In this document: positions 53,406-62,161 of the stretch, in pieces
How positions within the stretch are numbered: position 1 is the stretch's first letter
How the letters are laid out: every line of letters begins with the position of its first letter
Origin: Reyranella sp. CPCC 100927
GTDB taxonomy: Bacteria; Pseudomonadota; Alphaproteobacteria; Reyranellales; Reyranellaceae
Assembly (NCBI RefSeq): GCF_007859315.1
Contig: NZ_VOHA01000007.1
Location: 62,001-126,000 of the forward strand
Direction of reading: 5' to 3'
DNA: 64,000 bases
Notes under the pieces: model-generated
What the model saw: the letters and a program-made list of their open reading frames with translations, nothing else
What the model was told of the DNA's origin: nothing
Database searches by the model: none
Position numbers and translations under genes: made by a program

Positions 53406-53439
53406 CGCAGGCTGGCAAACGATCATGTACCAGCCTGCG
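53406..53439. promoter_or_regulatory. 10-base dyad upstream of the second TRAP operon
   Basis: CGCAGGCTGG and CCAGCCTGCG are perfect complements separated by 14 bases, 69-102 bases upstream of the dctP ATG. It is a candidate operator; alternatively, an RNA hairpin in the leader if transcription starts in or beyond it. Confidence 0.45.
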
Positions 53440-53441
53440 TC

Positions 53442-53528
53442 TGTCATCCCGAGCGCAGCGAGGGATCTTTCGATGTAGGCGCACCGCGCTTCACTTTCAG
53501 AAGATCCCTCGCTGCGCTCGGAATGACA
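53442..53528. repeat. extragenic palindrome, family 1, copy D
   Basis: Arms at 53442-53469 and 53501-53528 match except for one base. The loop shares GATCTTTCGATG with copy C and contains GCGC-ACC-GCGC. The TGACGCGTGATTCC found after copy C follows at 53537-53550. It lies between the small monooxygenase gene and the TRAP operon. Confidence 0.9.
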
Positions 53529-53555
53529 ACTGTATCTGACGCGTGATTCCCGATC

Positions 53556-53861
53556 CTACGCCGGCGACAGCACGTGGATCGCGCGGCTGGCGATCATGTC
53601 GCGTGTCTTGGCGGCGTAGCTCGCCATGTGTGGCGCCGCGGCATGGGCCTTCAGCGCCTCCATGCTTTCCCACTTCTCGATCACGACGAACGTGTCGGAC
53701 CCCAGCTTGGCGCCGGCCGCGAAGCCGTCAGCATCCGTCGCCGGGCCATATTCGATGCAGCCTTTCTCGGCGTGCACGTTGGGGACGTTGGCACGGAACT
53801 CCTTGAGGACCGCCTCGCGTTGGCCGGGCTTGGTGGTGATGATGGCAAGAACATGGATCAT
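53556..53861 (-). CDS. antibiotic biosynthesis monooxygenase (ABM)-type quinol monooxygenase-like protein
   Basis: 101-residue ferredoxin-like alpha/beta barrel protein. It has the ABM start IHVLAIITTKPGQREAVLKEF and the FVVIEKWESMEALKAHAAAPHM segment with the conserved W-x(6)-H. The group includes YgiN-like quinol monooxygenases and heme-degrading enzymes. The ATG at 53861 is preferred over a longer frame to 53900. It lies on the minus strand after the hydrolase gene at 53921 (59 bases). Confidence 0.8.
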   Translation of the reverse strand: MIHVLAIITTKPGQREAVLKEFRANVPNVHAEKGCIEYGPATDADGFAAGAKLGSDTFVVIEKWESMEALKAHAAAPHMASYAAKTRDMIASRAIHVLSPA

Positions 53862-53920
53862 GCGGTCTCCTCCGTCGTTGGGGGTGCCTACAATAGACAC
53901 CCACGGAGGTCTTGTCGTGC

Positions 53921-55174
53921 TCAGAGCCGTTGCAGCATGTCGAGGACGCGTTGCTCCCAGAGGATGGCATGACTCAACAGGTCGTGGCCCTCGCGCGGGA
54001 CGCCGGAATAGATCAACAGCTCGCCGGTGCCGCCGGCAGCGCGGTAGGCGTCGAAACCGCGTCGGATGAAGGGCACGCTGAAACAGCTGTCATTGTCGCC
54101 ATAGAGCCACAGGGTGGGCTTGCGAACCGAAGCACCGGCCTTGGCGAAGCGGTCGACCGTATAGCGGCCCTTCAGGAAAGTCTGCTCGTCGCGTTCGCAC
54201 CAGCCGCCGCCGGAGAAGTTGATGGCGCCGATCGCCGCATCGGGGCGCGCCGCGAGGTATTCGATCGCGATCATTCCGCCACGCGAATGGCCGCCCAGCA
54301 TGATGCGACTGGCGTCGATATCGGGCCATGTGCGCACCGCTGCCACCACGGCATCGACGTCGGCGATATCGGCGGCAATGCGGCGATCGCCATAGGCTGC
54401 CGTCGGTGGACTGTCGGGGCGGAATTCCGGCAGCAGCGTGCCGCCGGAACCGCCGGTGCCGCGGCGCATCATCTCGAGGACGGCCCAGCCCTGGCTGACG
54501 AACAGGCGGGCCAGATCGCCGTGGCGTTTCACCAGGTATTCGTAACCGGGCGTGACGTCGCCGTGTCCCATCAACAGCAACGGCGCCGGCCCCCGACGGG
54601 ATGACGGATAGTAGGTCGCCTTCAGCGTAATGGGCCGTCCTGTGTCGGGATCCGTCATCGGGATGTCGACCATGTGCCAGGGGCGTGCATCGGTGTTGGT
54701 CAGCGCGGTGCGGTGCGGTATCGCGGGCAGCCGATCGAACACGACGTAGCGCACGTCGTGCCATGTCCCGCGCCGCTCAAGGCGGCCGAACAAGCGACCG
54801 TCGGGCAAGATCCGATAGCGCGCGGAAACGTTCGGTGAGAGTTCCGCCCGCAACTCACCGTCGACGACGCGGCCAGGGCTGTCGGTGAAGCCGGCGGGGA
54901 AGGGGCGTCCCTTATCCCGATCGTATGCGAGTGTTACACGCAGGAGGCCCGCCGACGCGCCGCTCTGCACGACGAGTGCCGCCGGTCGTTCCTCGTTCCA
55001 GGCATCGTGCGCCCACACGCCGAGGAAGGCACGTTCGGCGCTGCCGGTGGACGCCGTCGGTGCAACAGTGATGTCGGCTGGCAGTGGAATCTCGGCGCGC
55101 GCGATTGTCGCGGTCCCGATGATCGCGCATGTCAACCAGACGCTTGCCAGGCAAGCCCGAACGATCGAGCGCAT
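53921..55174 (-). CDS. secreted alpha/beta hydrolase
   Basis: 417-residue secreted hydrolase with a signal peptide (IARAE). A beta-rich N-terminal part (residues 30-180) precedes an alpha/beta hydrolase domain: nucleophile Ser in LGGHSRGGMIA, Asp in LYGDNDSCFS and His in EGHDLLS. Likely esterase or dienelactone-type hydrolase. The start sits next to GGAGG with unusually little spacing. The 47-base gap from the D-aminoacylase-type gene upstream makes cotranscription likely; substrate unknown. Confidence 0.8.
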   Translation of the reverse strand: MRSIVRACLASVWLTCAIIGTATIARAEIPLPADITVAPTASTGSAERAFLGVWAHDAWNEERPAALVVQSGASAGLLRVTLAYDRDKGRPFPAGFTDSPGRVVDGELRAELSPNVSARYRILPDGRLFGRLERRGTWHDVRYVVFDRLPAIPHRTALTNTDARPWHMVDIPMTDPDTGRPITLKATYYPSSRRGPAPLLLMGHGDVTPGYEYLVKRHGDLARLFVSQGWAVLEMMRRGTGGSGGTLLPEFRPDSPPTAAYGDRRIAADIADVDAVVAAVRTWPDIDASRIMLGGHSRGGMIAIEYLAARPDAAIGAINFSGGGWCERDEQTFLKGRYTVDRFAKAGASVRKPTLWLYGDNDSCFSVPFIRRGFDAYRAAGGTGELLIYSGVPREGHDLLSHAILWEQRVLDMLQRL

Positions 55175-55220
55175 CCTCCGATCATATAGCCGATCGGTTG
55201 CTGATGCGCGTCCCCGGCGG

Positions 55221-56906
55221 TCAGCTCGCGCGACCGTGACGCAGCAATCGGCCGGGCAGGTTGCCGTCAGCCGCCGCGACGTCCTGGCCATTACGGCGGA
55301 TCACGGCGCCGTTCACGATCACCGCGTCGATACCGTGGGCATCGGCGATCAGCCGGTCGGCACCGGCCGGCATGTCGTAGACGCGCCGCAGCTTGCTGGG
55401 CCCGACGGTGGCGGGATCGAAGACGACGACATCGGCCGGCCGTCCCGCCGCCAGCAGGCCGCGGTCGCTGATGCCGAACATCTCGGCCGGCCGCTGCGTC
55501 AGGTGATGCACCGCCTGCTCCAGCGACAGGGTCTTCTTCTCGCGCACCCAGTGGCCCAGCAGATAGGTGGAATAACAGGCGTCGCACAGCTGGCTGGCGT
55601 GCGCGCCGGCGTCCGACAGCGCGATCACCGTATGGGGGTCGGTGATCAGGTCGGCGACCTCGTTCTCGTCGAAGTTCAGCACGGCCATGCGGAAGCGCGC
55701 GCCCAGCGCATTGTCGAGGCTGAGGTCGAACGCCAGGTCGACGGGATCGATGCCGCGCTGGCGGGCGGCAACGCTCAGCGGCAATTCCTCCAGCTCGCGT
55801 GCCGTCGGCGCCCAGGCGATCACCGTGCGGTCCCACCAGTTGCGGAACACCGGCGTGAGTTCGGCCGTGAAGCGCTGGCGCCACGCCTTGTCGCGATAAG
55901 CGCGTTCGCGCGCGCCGGGCGAGCGCGCGTCCTCGGCGGCAAGCTCATTCATCATCTTCATGACATCGAAGATGAATGGTTCGGCGAACGTGAACTCGAA
56001 ATTGAGCGGCCGGCAGCTGACCTGCGGGATCACGAGCGCGCCGCTCTTGCGTTGCTCGGCGGCGAGGTCGAGCTGGCGGCGATGGCCGCCCGGTCCGTAC
56101 ATGTAGGACAGCAGCGCCGTCCACGTCACCGGCACGCCATGCTTGCGGCTGACCTCGGCCATCTCCTTGGTCGAGAACGACTTGCCGATGGTGATCTGCA
56201 TCAGGCCGCGCTTGAGCGAGCCCATCACCGACACCAGCTCATCCATCTCCTCGACAGTCGCCTGGCGGCTGGGCACCGGCTTGCCGCCGAAGCCGTTGTG
56301 GGTGATCGACGCCGAGGTGCCGAAGCCGATGGCGCCGGCTTCCATGGCCTCGCTCACCAGGCCTTTCATCGCCTTGACTTCGTCGGCGGTCGCGGCGCGC
56401 TCGGTGGCGTCCTCGCCCATCACGTAGAGACGCAGCGGCGTATGGCCGAACAGGGCCGCGATGTTGATCGCCGAGCCGCGCTTTTCCACGGCGTCGAGAT
56501 ACTGTGGAAAGGTCTCGAACGGCCAGTCGTCGCCCAGGCCCGCCTGGAGTGCATCCAGGCTCATGCCTTCGACCTTCTCCAGCGTCTGCAGGATCAGCTT
56601 GCGGTGCGCCGCCCGCGTCGGCGCGACGCCGAAGCCGCAGTTGCCGATCACGGTCGTCGTCACGCCGTGCCACGGCGAGATGCTGAGCATGCGATCCCAC
56701 AGGATCTGCGCGTCGTAGTGCGTATGCACGTCGACGAAACCTGGCGCCACGACCCGGCCCTTGGCGTCGATGGTGGTGCGCGCATCACCCTGGGCCTTGC
56801 CCAGCGCGACGACCTTGCCGTCCTTGATGCCGACGTCGCCGGCGTAGCCCGCCTTGCCGCTGCCGTCGATGATGGTGCCGCCGGTGATCTTGAGGTCGAA
56901 TGCCAT
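55221..56906 (-). CDS. N-acyl-D-amino-acid deacylase family amidohydrolase
   Basis: 561-residue amidohydrolase of the D-aminoacylase family. Metal-binding His61 and His63 (DVHTHYD), the ligand Cys90 (GNCGFG), and the late Asp in ALSDAGAHASQ are clear. It cleaves N-acyl-D-amino acids or related D-amino acid derivatives in the cytoplasm; some members act on other cyclic or acylated compounds. GGAGGC precedes the ATG. It probably works with the amidase and hydrolase nearby in degradation of acylated compounds (inference). Confidence 0.9.
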   Translation of the reverse strand: MAFDLKITGGTIIDGSGKAGYAGDVGIKDGKVVALGKAQGDARTTIDAKGRVVAPGFVDVHTHYDAQILWDRMLSISPWHGVTTTVIGNCGFGVAPTRAAHRKLILQTLEKVEGMSLDALQAGLGDDWPFETFPQYLDAVEKRGSAINIAALFGHTPLRLYVMGEDATERAATADEVKAMKGLVSEAMEAGAIGFGTSASITHNGFGGKPVPSRQATVEEMDELVSVMGSLKRGLMQITIGKSFSTKEMAEVSRKHGVPVTWTALLSYMYGPGGHRRQLDLAAEQRKSGALVIPQVSCRPLNFEFTFAEPFIFDVMKMMNELAAEDARSPGARERAYRDKAWRQRFTAELTPVFRNWWDRTVIAWAPTARELEELPLSVAARQRGIDPVDLAFDLSLDNALGARFRMAVLNFDENEVADLITDPHTVIALSDAGAHASQLCDACYSTYLLGHWVREKKTLSLEQAVHHLTQRPAEMFGISDRGLLAAGRPADVVVFDPATVGPSKLRRVYDMPAGADRLIADAHGIDAVIVNGAVIRRNGQDVAAADGNLPGRLLRHGRAS

Positions 56907-57087
56907 GGCGGCCTCCCTGGGGTCCGTGTCCGATGTGAATGGTTGTTTACCGGCCGCATTGTGCCGACGGCAAATGCCGTCGGCAATGTCGCCGATGCAT
57001 GGCTGGGGTAGCCGATAGGGGGAGCGGATGCCACCATTTGGGTTGGTACCGGCGATGTAGTAGAGTCCCGAGCCGGAGGCGTGACGG

Positions 57088-57375
57088 ATGAAGCGGTTCG
57101 AAAAGCTAAGCGTGACATTGCCCGCTGAACTGGCCGAGATGGTCCGCGGCCGGGTTGAAGCTGGGGACTTCGCTTCTGACAGCGAGTTGGTTGGCGAAGC
57201 GCTGCGTATCTGGAAGGAGCGAGATGCCAGCTTGGAACAGGCGCTCCTGCGGGTACGCGCTAAGATCGAGGAAGCATTGAACGATCCACGGCCCTCGGTC
57301 TCGGATCACGATGTGGGTCAGCATCTTGAAGAACTGCATGCCGCGACGGTGAAAGCACGCGGCAATGCCGCGTGA
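57088..57375 (+). CDS. ribbon-helix-helix antitoxin, ParD type
   Basis: 95-residue protein. An N-terminal ribbon-helix-helix (KLSVTLPAELAEMVRGRVEAGDFASDSELVGEALRIW) is followed by a C-terminal helical tail that would wrap the toxin. It overlaps the toxin gene by 11 bases, the usual antitoxin-first arrangement. It neutralises the RelE/ParE toxin and represses its own operon. The pair lies between two catabolic gene groups. Confidence 0.9.
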   Translation: MKRFEKLSVTLPAELAEMVRGRVEAGDFASDSELVGEALRIWKERDASLEQALLRVRAKIEEALNDPRPSVSDHDVGQHLEELHAATVKARGNAA

Positions 57376-57670
57376 GCTTATTTACCGGCCATTGGCTGAA
57401 GAAGATCTTCAGGACATTTATCTCTATATCGCCGCAGATAATCCGCAGCGCGCCTTCGACTTTGTGAGTGATATCCGTAGTCGGTGCGTGCTGCTGTGTG
57501 ACACGCCTGCGTTGGGACCGTCCCGTCCGCGATTGGGTGCCGGTTTACGCATCTACCCCATCCGTCGTCGCGTTGTCGTGATCTACCGTGTCTTGGAGAC
57601 CGCGATCGAAGTCGTGCGCGTCTTCTATGGTGGCCGCGACATTGAAACGCTATTGGCAGACAGCGAGTAA
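57365..57670 (+). CDS. RelE/ParE-type toxin
   Basis: 101-residue toxin of the RelE/ParE superfamily. The start LIYRPLAEEDLQDIYLYIAADNP and the C-terminal YPIRRRVVVIYRVLETAIEVVRVFYGGRD (in parts) are typical of ParE toxins, which poison gyrase. It overlaps the antitoxin by 11 bases and ends 28 bases before the tartrate dehydrogenase-like gene on the same strand, so the pair may be transcribed into it. Confidence 0.9.
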   Translation: MPRELIYRPLAEEDLQDIYLYIAADNPQRAFDFVSDIRSRCVLLCDTPALGPSRPRLGAGLRIYPIRRRVVVIYRVLETAIEVVRVFYGGRDIETLLADSE

Positions 57671-57698
57671 AACCTTTCGGCTCAAGCGGAGTAGAACG

Positions 57699-58766
57699 AT
57701 GGCCACGCATAAGATCGCAGTGATTGCCGGGGACGGGATCGGCATGGAGGTGGTGCCGGCCGGCATCGAGGTGATCGAAGCGGCAGGGCGGCGCTTCGGC
57801 GTCGAGTTCCAGTGGACCGAATTCGACTGGAGTTGCGAGCGCTATGCCAAGACCGGCGAGATGATGCCCAAGGATGGGCTCGACCAGCTGCGGGCGTTCG
57901 AGTCGATCTTCCTGGGGGCGGTCGGCTGGCCCGGTGTGCCCGACCACGTGTCGCTGTGGGGGTTGCTGATTCCCATCCGGCGCGGCTTCGACCAGTACGC
58001 CAACGTGCGGCCGGTGCGGCTCTTCGAGGGCGTGCAGTGCCCGTTGGCCGGCCGCAAGCCCGGCGAGATCGACTTCTACGTCGTGCGCGAGAATACCGAG
58101 GGCGAGTATTCGTCGAGCGGCGGCCGCATGTTCGAGGGCACCGAGCGCGAGTTCGCCGTCCAGGAAGCGATCTTCACCCGCCACGGCGTCGATCGCATTC
58201 TGAAGTACGCCTTCGACATGGCGCGCACGCGCCAGAAGAAGCACGTGACGTCGGCCACCAAGTCCAACGGCATCATCCACACCATGCCGTTCTGGGACGA
58301 ACGCTTCGCGGCCGTGAAGGAGCGCTACCCCGACGTCACGACCGACCAGTTCCACATCGACATCCTGACGGCGCACTTCGTGCGCAACCCGCACTGGTTC
58401 GACGTGGTGGTGGGCAGCAACCTGTTCGGCGACATCCTCTCCGACCTCGGCCCGGCGGTGGTGGGCTCGATCGGGATCGCGCCCAGCGGCAACATCAATC
58501 CGGAGCGGGCGCATCCCTCGATGTTCGAGCCGGTGCACGGCTCGGCCCCGGATATCGCCGGCAAGGGGATCGCCAACCCCATCGGCCAGGTGTGGTCGGG
58601 GGCCATGATGCTGGAGCATCTGGGCCACAAGGACGCCGCCGATGCCGTCGTGCGCGCCATTGAGATCGTGCTGGCGGGCGGGGGGCCCAAGACGCCTGAC
58701 CTGGGCGGCAACGGCGGCACGCGCGACCTCACCCGCGCCATCGTCGAGGCGGTGAAGGTGGCCTGA
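57699..58766 (+). CDS. tartrate dehydrogenase/decarboxylase-like (isopropylmalate dehydrogenase family)
   Basis: 355-residue NAD-dependent beta-decarboxylating dehydrogenase. The start KIAVIAGDGIGMEVVPAGIEV, the substrate loop VRENTEGEYSSSGGRM and the metal-binding VVGSNLFGDILSDLGP are clear. The SSSGGR substrate loop and overall layout resemble tartrate/D-malate dehydrogenases more than LeuB or Icd. It oxidises tartrate, D-malate or related acids. The Bug/TctC gene downstream may deliver a matching tricarboxylate or dicarboxylate (inference). Confidence 0.85.
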   Translation: MATHKIAVIAGDGIGMEVVPAGIEVIEAAGRRFGVEFQWTEFDWSCERYAKTGEMMPKDGLDQLRAFESIFLGAVGWPGVPDHVSLWGLLIPIRRGFDQYANVRPVRLFEGVQCPLAGRKPGEIDFYVVRENTEGEYSSSGGRMFEGTEREFAVQEAIFTRHGVDRILKYAFDMARTRQKKHVTSATKSNGIIHTMPFWDERFAAVKERYPDVTTDQFHIDILTAHFVRNPHWFDVVVGSNLFGDILSDLGPAVVGSIGIAPSGNINPERAHPSMFEPVHGSAPDIAGKGIANPIGQVWSGAMMLEHLGHKDAADAVVRAIEIVLAGGGPKTPDLGGNGGTRDLTRAIVEAVKVA

Positions 58767-58895
58767 CCCGCCCGGTGGCGACTTTCCTCAGTCACCGATG
58801 TTGACGCCGATCACGATCCGATGCTGAGTCACCGCATCGGACGACGCACATTCGCATCGTCGATGAAATAAAGAGAACTCCGCAGGGGGTGTACA

Positions 58896-59879
58896 ATGTC
58901 TAGACGTCTCTTCATCGGCCTGATGGGGGCCGCCGCCGTCGTGGCGCTGACCGGCCCGGCCGTAGCGCAGAACTACCCGACCAAGCCGATCACCATGATC
59001 GTGCCGTTCGCCGCCGGCGGTCCGACCGACGCTCTGGCCCGCGTGATCGGCCAGAAGATGAGCGAGAAGCTCGGCCAGCAAATCGTGGTCGACAATGCCG
59101 CCGGCGCCGGCGGCACCATCGGCGTCGCCAAGGCGGCGCGCGGCGCGCCCGACGGGTACACCGTGCTGTTCACCCATATGGGGACGCTGGCCGTCAACAT
59201 CGCGCTCTACAAGTCGCTGCCCTATGACAGCCAGAAGGACCTCGTGCCGGTCGGGCTCGCGGGCACCAATCCGATGGTGCTGGTGACCAAGAAAGGCTTC
59301 CCGGCCAAGGACTTCAAGGAGTTCAAGGACTACGTGGCGGCCAACCAGAAGAAGGTGCAGTACGGGATGGCCGGCATCGGCGCCGCGTCGCACCTGGGTG
59401 GCCTGATGCTCAACAGCATGATGAAAGTCGAAGTGCTGGAGATCCCCTACAAGGGTACCGGCCCGGCGCTCAACGATCTCGTCGCCGGCCAGTTCGACTA
59501 CATGGTCGACCAGGCTGTGAACGTGCTGGCGCAGATCCAGGCCGGCAACATCAAGCCGCTGGGTGTCAGCACCAAGAAGCGTCTGGCGCAGCTGCCCGAC
59601 GTGCCGACCATCGACGAGTCCGGCCTGCCGGGCTACGAGGTGACGATCTGGAACGGCCTGTTCGCACCCAAGGGCACGCCGGAGGCGATCGTCACCAAGC
59701 TGAATGCCGTCCTGGGCGAGGTGCTGGCCGACGAGGCCGTGCGCAAGCGGCTGATGGATCTCGCCGTCGACCTGCCGACGAAGGAAGAGGCGACGCCGGC
59801 GGCGCTGGGTGCCCAGCTCAAAGCCTCGATCGACAAGTGGGTCCCGGCCGTCAAGGCCGCCGGCGTGCAGCCGGAGTAA
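58896..59879 (+). CDS. Bug family substrate-binding protein (TctC-like)
   Basis: 327-residue periplasmic binding protein. A signal peptide ending in AVAQ precedes YPTKPITMIVPFAAGGPTDALAR, the hallmark of Bug/TctC proteins, and SKDLVPVGLAGTNPMVL. TctA and TctB permease genes are absent, so it is an orphan receptor, as is common in this family. It probably binds a carboxylate. It follows the tartrate dehydrogenase-like gene, separated by 129 bases, and has a strong terminator after it. Confidence 0.92.
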   Translation: MSRRLFIGLMGAAAVVALTGPAVAQNYPTKPITMIVPFAAGGPTDALARVIGQKMSEKLGQQIVVDNAAGAGGTIGVAKAARGAPDGYTVLFTHMGTLAVNIALYKSLPYDSQKDLVPVGLAGTNPMVLVTKKGFPAKDFKEFKDYVAANQKKVQYGMAGIGAASHLGGLMLNSMMKVEVLEIPYKGTGPALNDLVAGQFDYMVDQAVNVLAQIQAGNIKPLGVSTKKRLAQLPDVPTIDESGLPGYEVTIWNGLFAPKGTPEAIVTKLNAVLGEVLADEAVRKRLMDLAVDLPTKEEATPAALGAQLKASIDKWVPAVKAAGVQPE

Positions 59880-59906
59880 CCACCGAGCGTTCCAGAGCCT
59901 GTATTG

Positions 59907-59936
59907 AACTGGCGGCTGCCGACGCAGCCGCCAGTT
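59907..59936 (+). terminator. terminator after the Bug receptor gene
   Basis: A perfect 13-base stem (59907-59919 with 59924-59936) and a 4-base loop begin 27 bases after the stop. The stem ends with TTT and leads into CCG. Confidence 0.7.
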
Positions 59937-60227
59937 TCCGCATGCTGCATCGAATGTGAAGATCGCAACGGTTGCTTCGCGTCCCGGTTTGCGATATGAA
60001 CGCCGCCCTTGGCGATACCATTGAGCGCGGGAGGCGTGCATGTTGATCATCATCAGCCCGTTCGTCTATCGCGATCGTCCCGGTCTTCGGACCGGCCATT
60101 AGGTCGCCCTCGGGTGGCTCGGCCAGCGCAGCGGCCACACCCGTCTAACCCCGTCTTCTAAACGACAGCGCCTTGTGTCGGCGCCGCGATGCGGCGCCAG
60201 CGCGGCTTTGTCTCCAGCAAGGATCGG

Positions 60228-62063
60228 ATGGTGCCCGCGCGCCATCCGTATGCGGCCATGACTCTGCGTTCCATTGAAAAAGCCGGTGATCCGTTCCGGC
60301 GAACCCTGCGCTTCGTCTTCGCGCAATGGCGGCGTCAGCCCAGACTGGCGCTGACGATCATCGCCTGTGTCGTCGTCTTGACCTTGGTCGAGCTGTTGAT
60401 CCCGCTGCTCGCCGGCAAGCTGATCGACGTGGTGGCCGATCGACTCGCCGATCGCCGGACGTCGCTCGATGCGGCGATCGAAATCTTCATCGGCCTCGCC
60501 GGCATGGGTGCTGCCATGGTGGCGCTGCGCTTCGGCCTGTTCCGCGGCATCGTGCGCTTCACCTTGCACATGATGAAGCAGGTGGCGGAGGAGGCATTCT
60601 GGCGCGTGCAGCGCTTCTCGACCGACTGGCACGCCAACAACTTCGCGGGCTCGACGGTGCGCAAGGTCAGCCGCGGCATGTGGGCGTTCGACCAGCTCAA
60701 CGACACGCTGATGCTGGCGCTGCTGCCCGCGGTCTCGGTGCTGGTGCTGGCCACGATATCGTTCGGCGCCCGCTGGCCCGTCATGGGCCTGGTGATCGGC
60801 GTCGGCAGCTCGGCCTATATCGTGTTCGCCTCGTTGATGGCGCTGCGCTACGTGGCGCCGATCGCACAGCTGTCGAACCGCTGGGATACGCGCCTGGGCG
60901 GCACGCTGGCGGACGCCATCACCTGCAACCCTGTGGTCAAGGCATTCGGCGCCGAGGACCGCGAGGATGTGCGGTTGGGGCGCGTGTTGAAGCGCTGGCA
61001 GTCGCGCACGCGGATGACGTGGAGCCGCGCGGTCATCAACGGCACTGTGCAACAGGTCGTGCTGCTGTCGATCCGCCTGTCGGTGACGGGCGGCGTGATC
61101 GTGCTGTGGTGGCAAGGGAACGCCACGGCCGGTGACGTCGCCTATGTGCTGACGACCTACGGCGTCATCAACGGCTACCTGCACAACATCGGTGATCACG
61201 TCACCAACGTGCAGCGCGCGGTGAACGAGCTGGAGGAACTGGTCGGCTTCCATGACGAGCCGCTGGGCGTCGACGATCAGGCTGGCGCCGTGCCGCTGCA
61301 GGTGAAGGAGGGGCGCATTGCCTTCGACAAGGTGATCTTCCGCTATCCCGGGCAGACACGGTCGGTCTACACCGACTTCTCGGTGGCGATCGCGGCGGGC
61401 GAGCGTGTCGGCCTGGTCGGTCACTCCGGCTCCGGCAAGACGACGTTCGTCAAGCTGGTGCAGCGCCTGTACGACCTCGATGCTGGCCGCGTGCTGATCG
61501 ACGGCCAGGACATCGCCGGCGTGACCCAGACCAGCCTGCGCCGGCAGATCGCCATCGTTCAGCAGGAGCCGGTGTTGTTCCACCGGTCGCTGGCCGAGAA
61601 CATCGCCTACGCGCGGCCTGATGCCAGCCTGGCGGCGATCCAGGAGGCGGCGACGCTGGCGCACGCGCACGACTTCATCGCGCGCCTGCCCAAGGGCTAC
61701 GACACCCTGGTCGGCGAGCGCGGCGTGAAGCTGTCAGGCGGCGAGCGTCAGCGGGTGGCGCTGGCCCGTGCGTTCCTGGCCAATGCGCCGATCCTGATTC
61801 TCGACGAGGCGACATCGAGCCTCGACAGTGAATCGGAGGCGCTGATCCAGCTGGCGATGCAGAAGCTGATGCGCGGCCGCACCACGCTGGTGATTGCGCA
61901 CCGCCTGTCGACGGTGCGCCAGCTCGACCGCATCCTGGTGTTCGACGAGGGCCGCATCGTCGAACAGGGCGACCACGAGGCGCTGGTCGCCCGGCCGGAC
62001 GGCCTCTACCGCCGCCTGGTCGAGCGCCAGATGGACGGACCGGCATCGCGCCTGGTGGCGTAG
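60228..62063 (+). CDS. ABC exporter, fused permease and ATP-binding domains
   Basis: 611-residue half-transporter that works as a dimer. The N-terminal half has six membrane helices (starting near residue 30) and the ATPase has GHSGSGKT (Walker A), LSGGERQRVALARAF, and ILILDEATSSLD. Members export lipids, drugs or peptides. The start at 60228 is chosen because AAGGA lies 4 bases upstream; an ATG at 60189 lies in the loop of a strong hairpin (60180-60198) and is unlikely, and 60258 lacks a ribosome site. A palindromic element follows the gene. Confidence 0.88.
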   Translation: MVPARHPYAAMTLRSIEKAGDPFRRTLRFVFAQWRRQPRLALTIIACVVVLTLVELLIPLLAGKLIDVVADRLADRRTSLDAAIEIFIGLAGMGAAMVALRFGLFRGIVRFTLHMMKQVAEEAFWRVQRFSTDWHANNFAGSTVRKVSRGMWAFDQLNDTLMLALLPAVSVLVLATISFGARWPVMGLVIGVGSSAYIVFASLMALRYVAPIAQLSNRWDTRLGGTLADAITCNPVVKAFGAEDREDVRLGRVLKRWQSRTRMTWSRAVINGTVQQVVLLSIRLSVTGGVIVLWWQGNATAGDVAYVLTTYGVINGYLHNIGDHVTNVQRAVNELEELVGFHDEPLGVDDQAGAVPLQVKEGRIAFDKVIFRYPGQTRSVYTDFSVAIAAGERVGLVGHSGSGKTTFVKLVQRLYDLDAGRVLIDGQDIAGVTQTSLRRQIAIVQQEPVLFHRSLAENIAYARPDASLAAIQEAATLAHAHDFIARLPKGYDTLVGERGVKLSGGERQRVALARAFLANAPILILDEATSSLDSESEALIQLAMQKLMRGRTTLVIAHRLSTVRQLDRILVFDEGRIVEQGDHEALVARPDGLYRRLVERQMDGPASRLVA

Positions 62064-62080
62064 ATGCCTGTGACACCGGT

Positions 62081-62128
62081 GTAGCGAAGGATCTCCGCGG
62101 ACTTCAGGGCCGAGCGATTCTTCGCTAC
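62081..62128. repeat. small extragenic palindrome, possible family 1 relative
   Basis: GTAGCGAAGGATC (62081-62093) and its complement GATTCTTCGCTAC (62116-62128) differ by one base; a 22-base loop lies between. The left arm plus TCC matches family 1 at 14 of 16 bases. It separates the exporter gene from the secreted DUF2259 gene on the same strand. Confidence 0.7.
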
Positions 62129-62161
62129 AGTTCGAGACCAAAGCAACGGGCACGGGCGCAC

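Noticed and set aside
1139-53528. Possible CRISPR array from the recurrent CCCGAGCGCAGCGAGGGATC sequence
   Set aside because: The copies are isolated, kilobases apart and inverted within each element, with no spacer periodicity or cas genes.
54885-57011. A 708-codon open frame on the plus strand
   Set aside because: It lies opposite the secreted hydrolase and the D-aminoacylase-type gene, both with clear motifs. The frame is a GC-rich shadow with no recognisable domain.
60099-61670. A 523-codon open frame on the minus strand
   Set aside because: It is antisense to the ABC exporter, whose Walker and signature motifs are complete.
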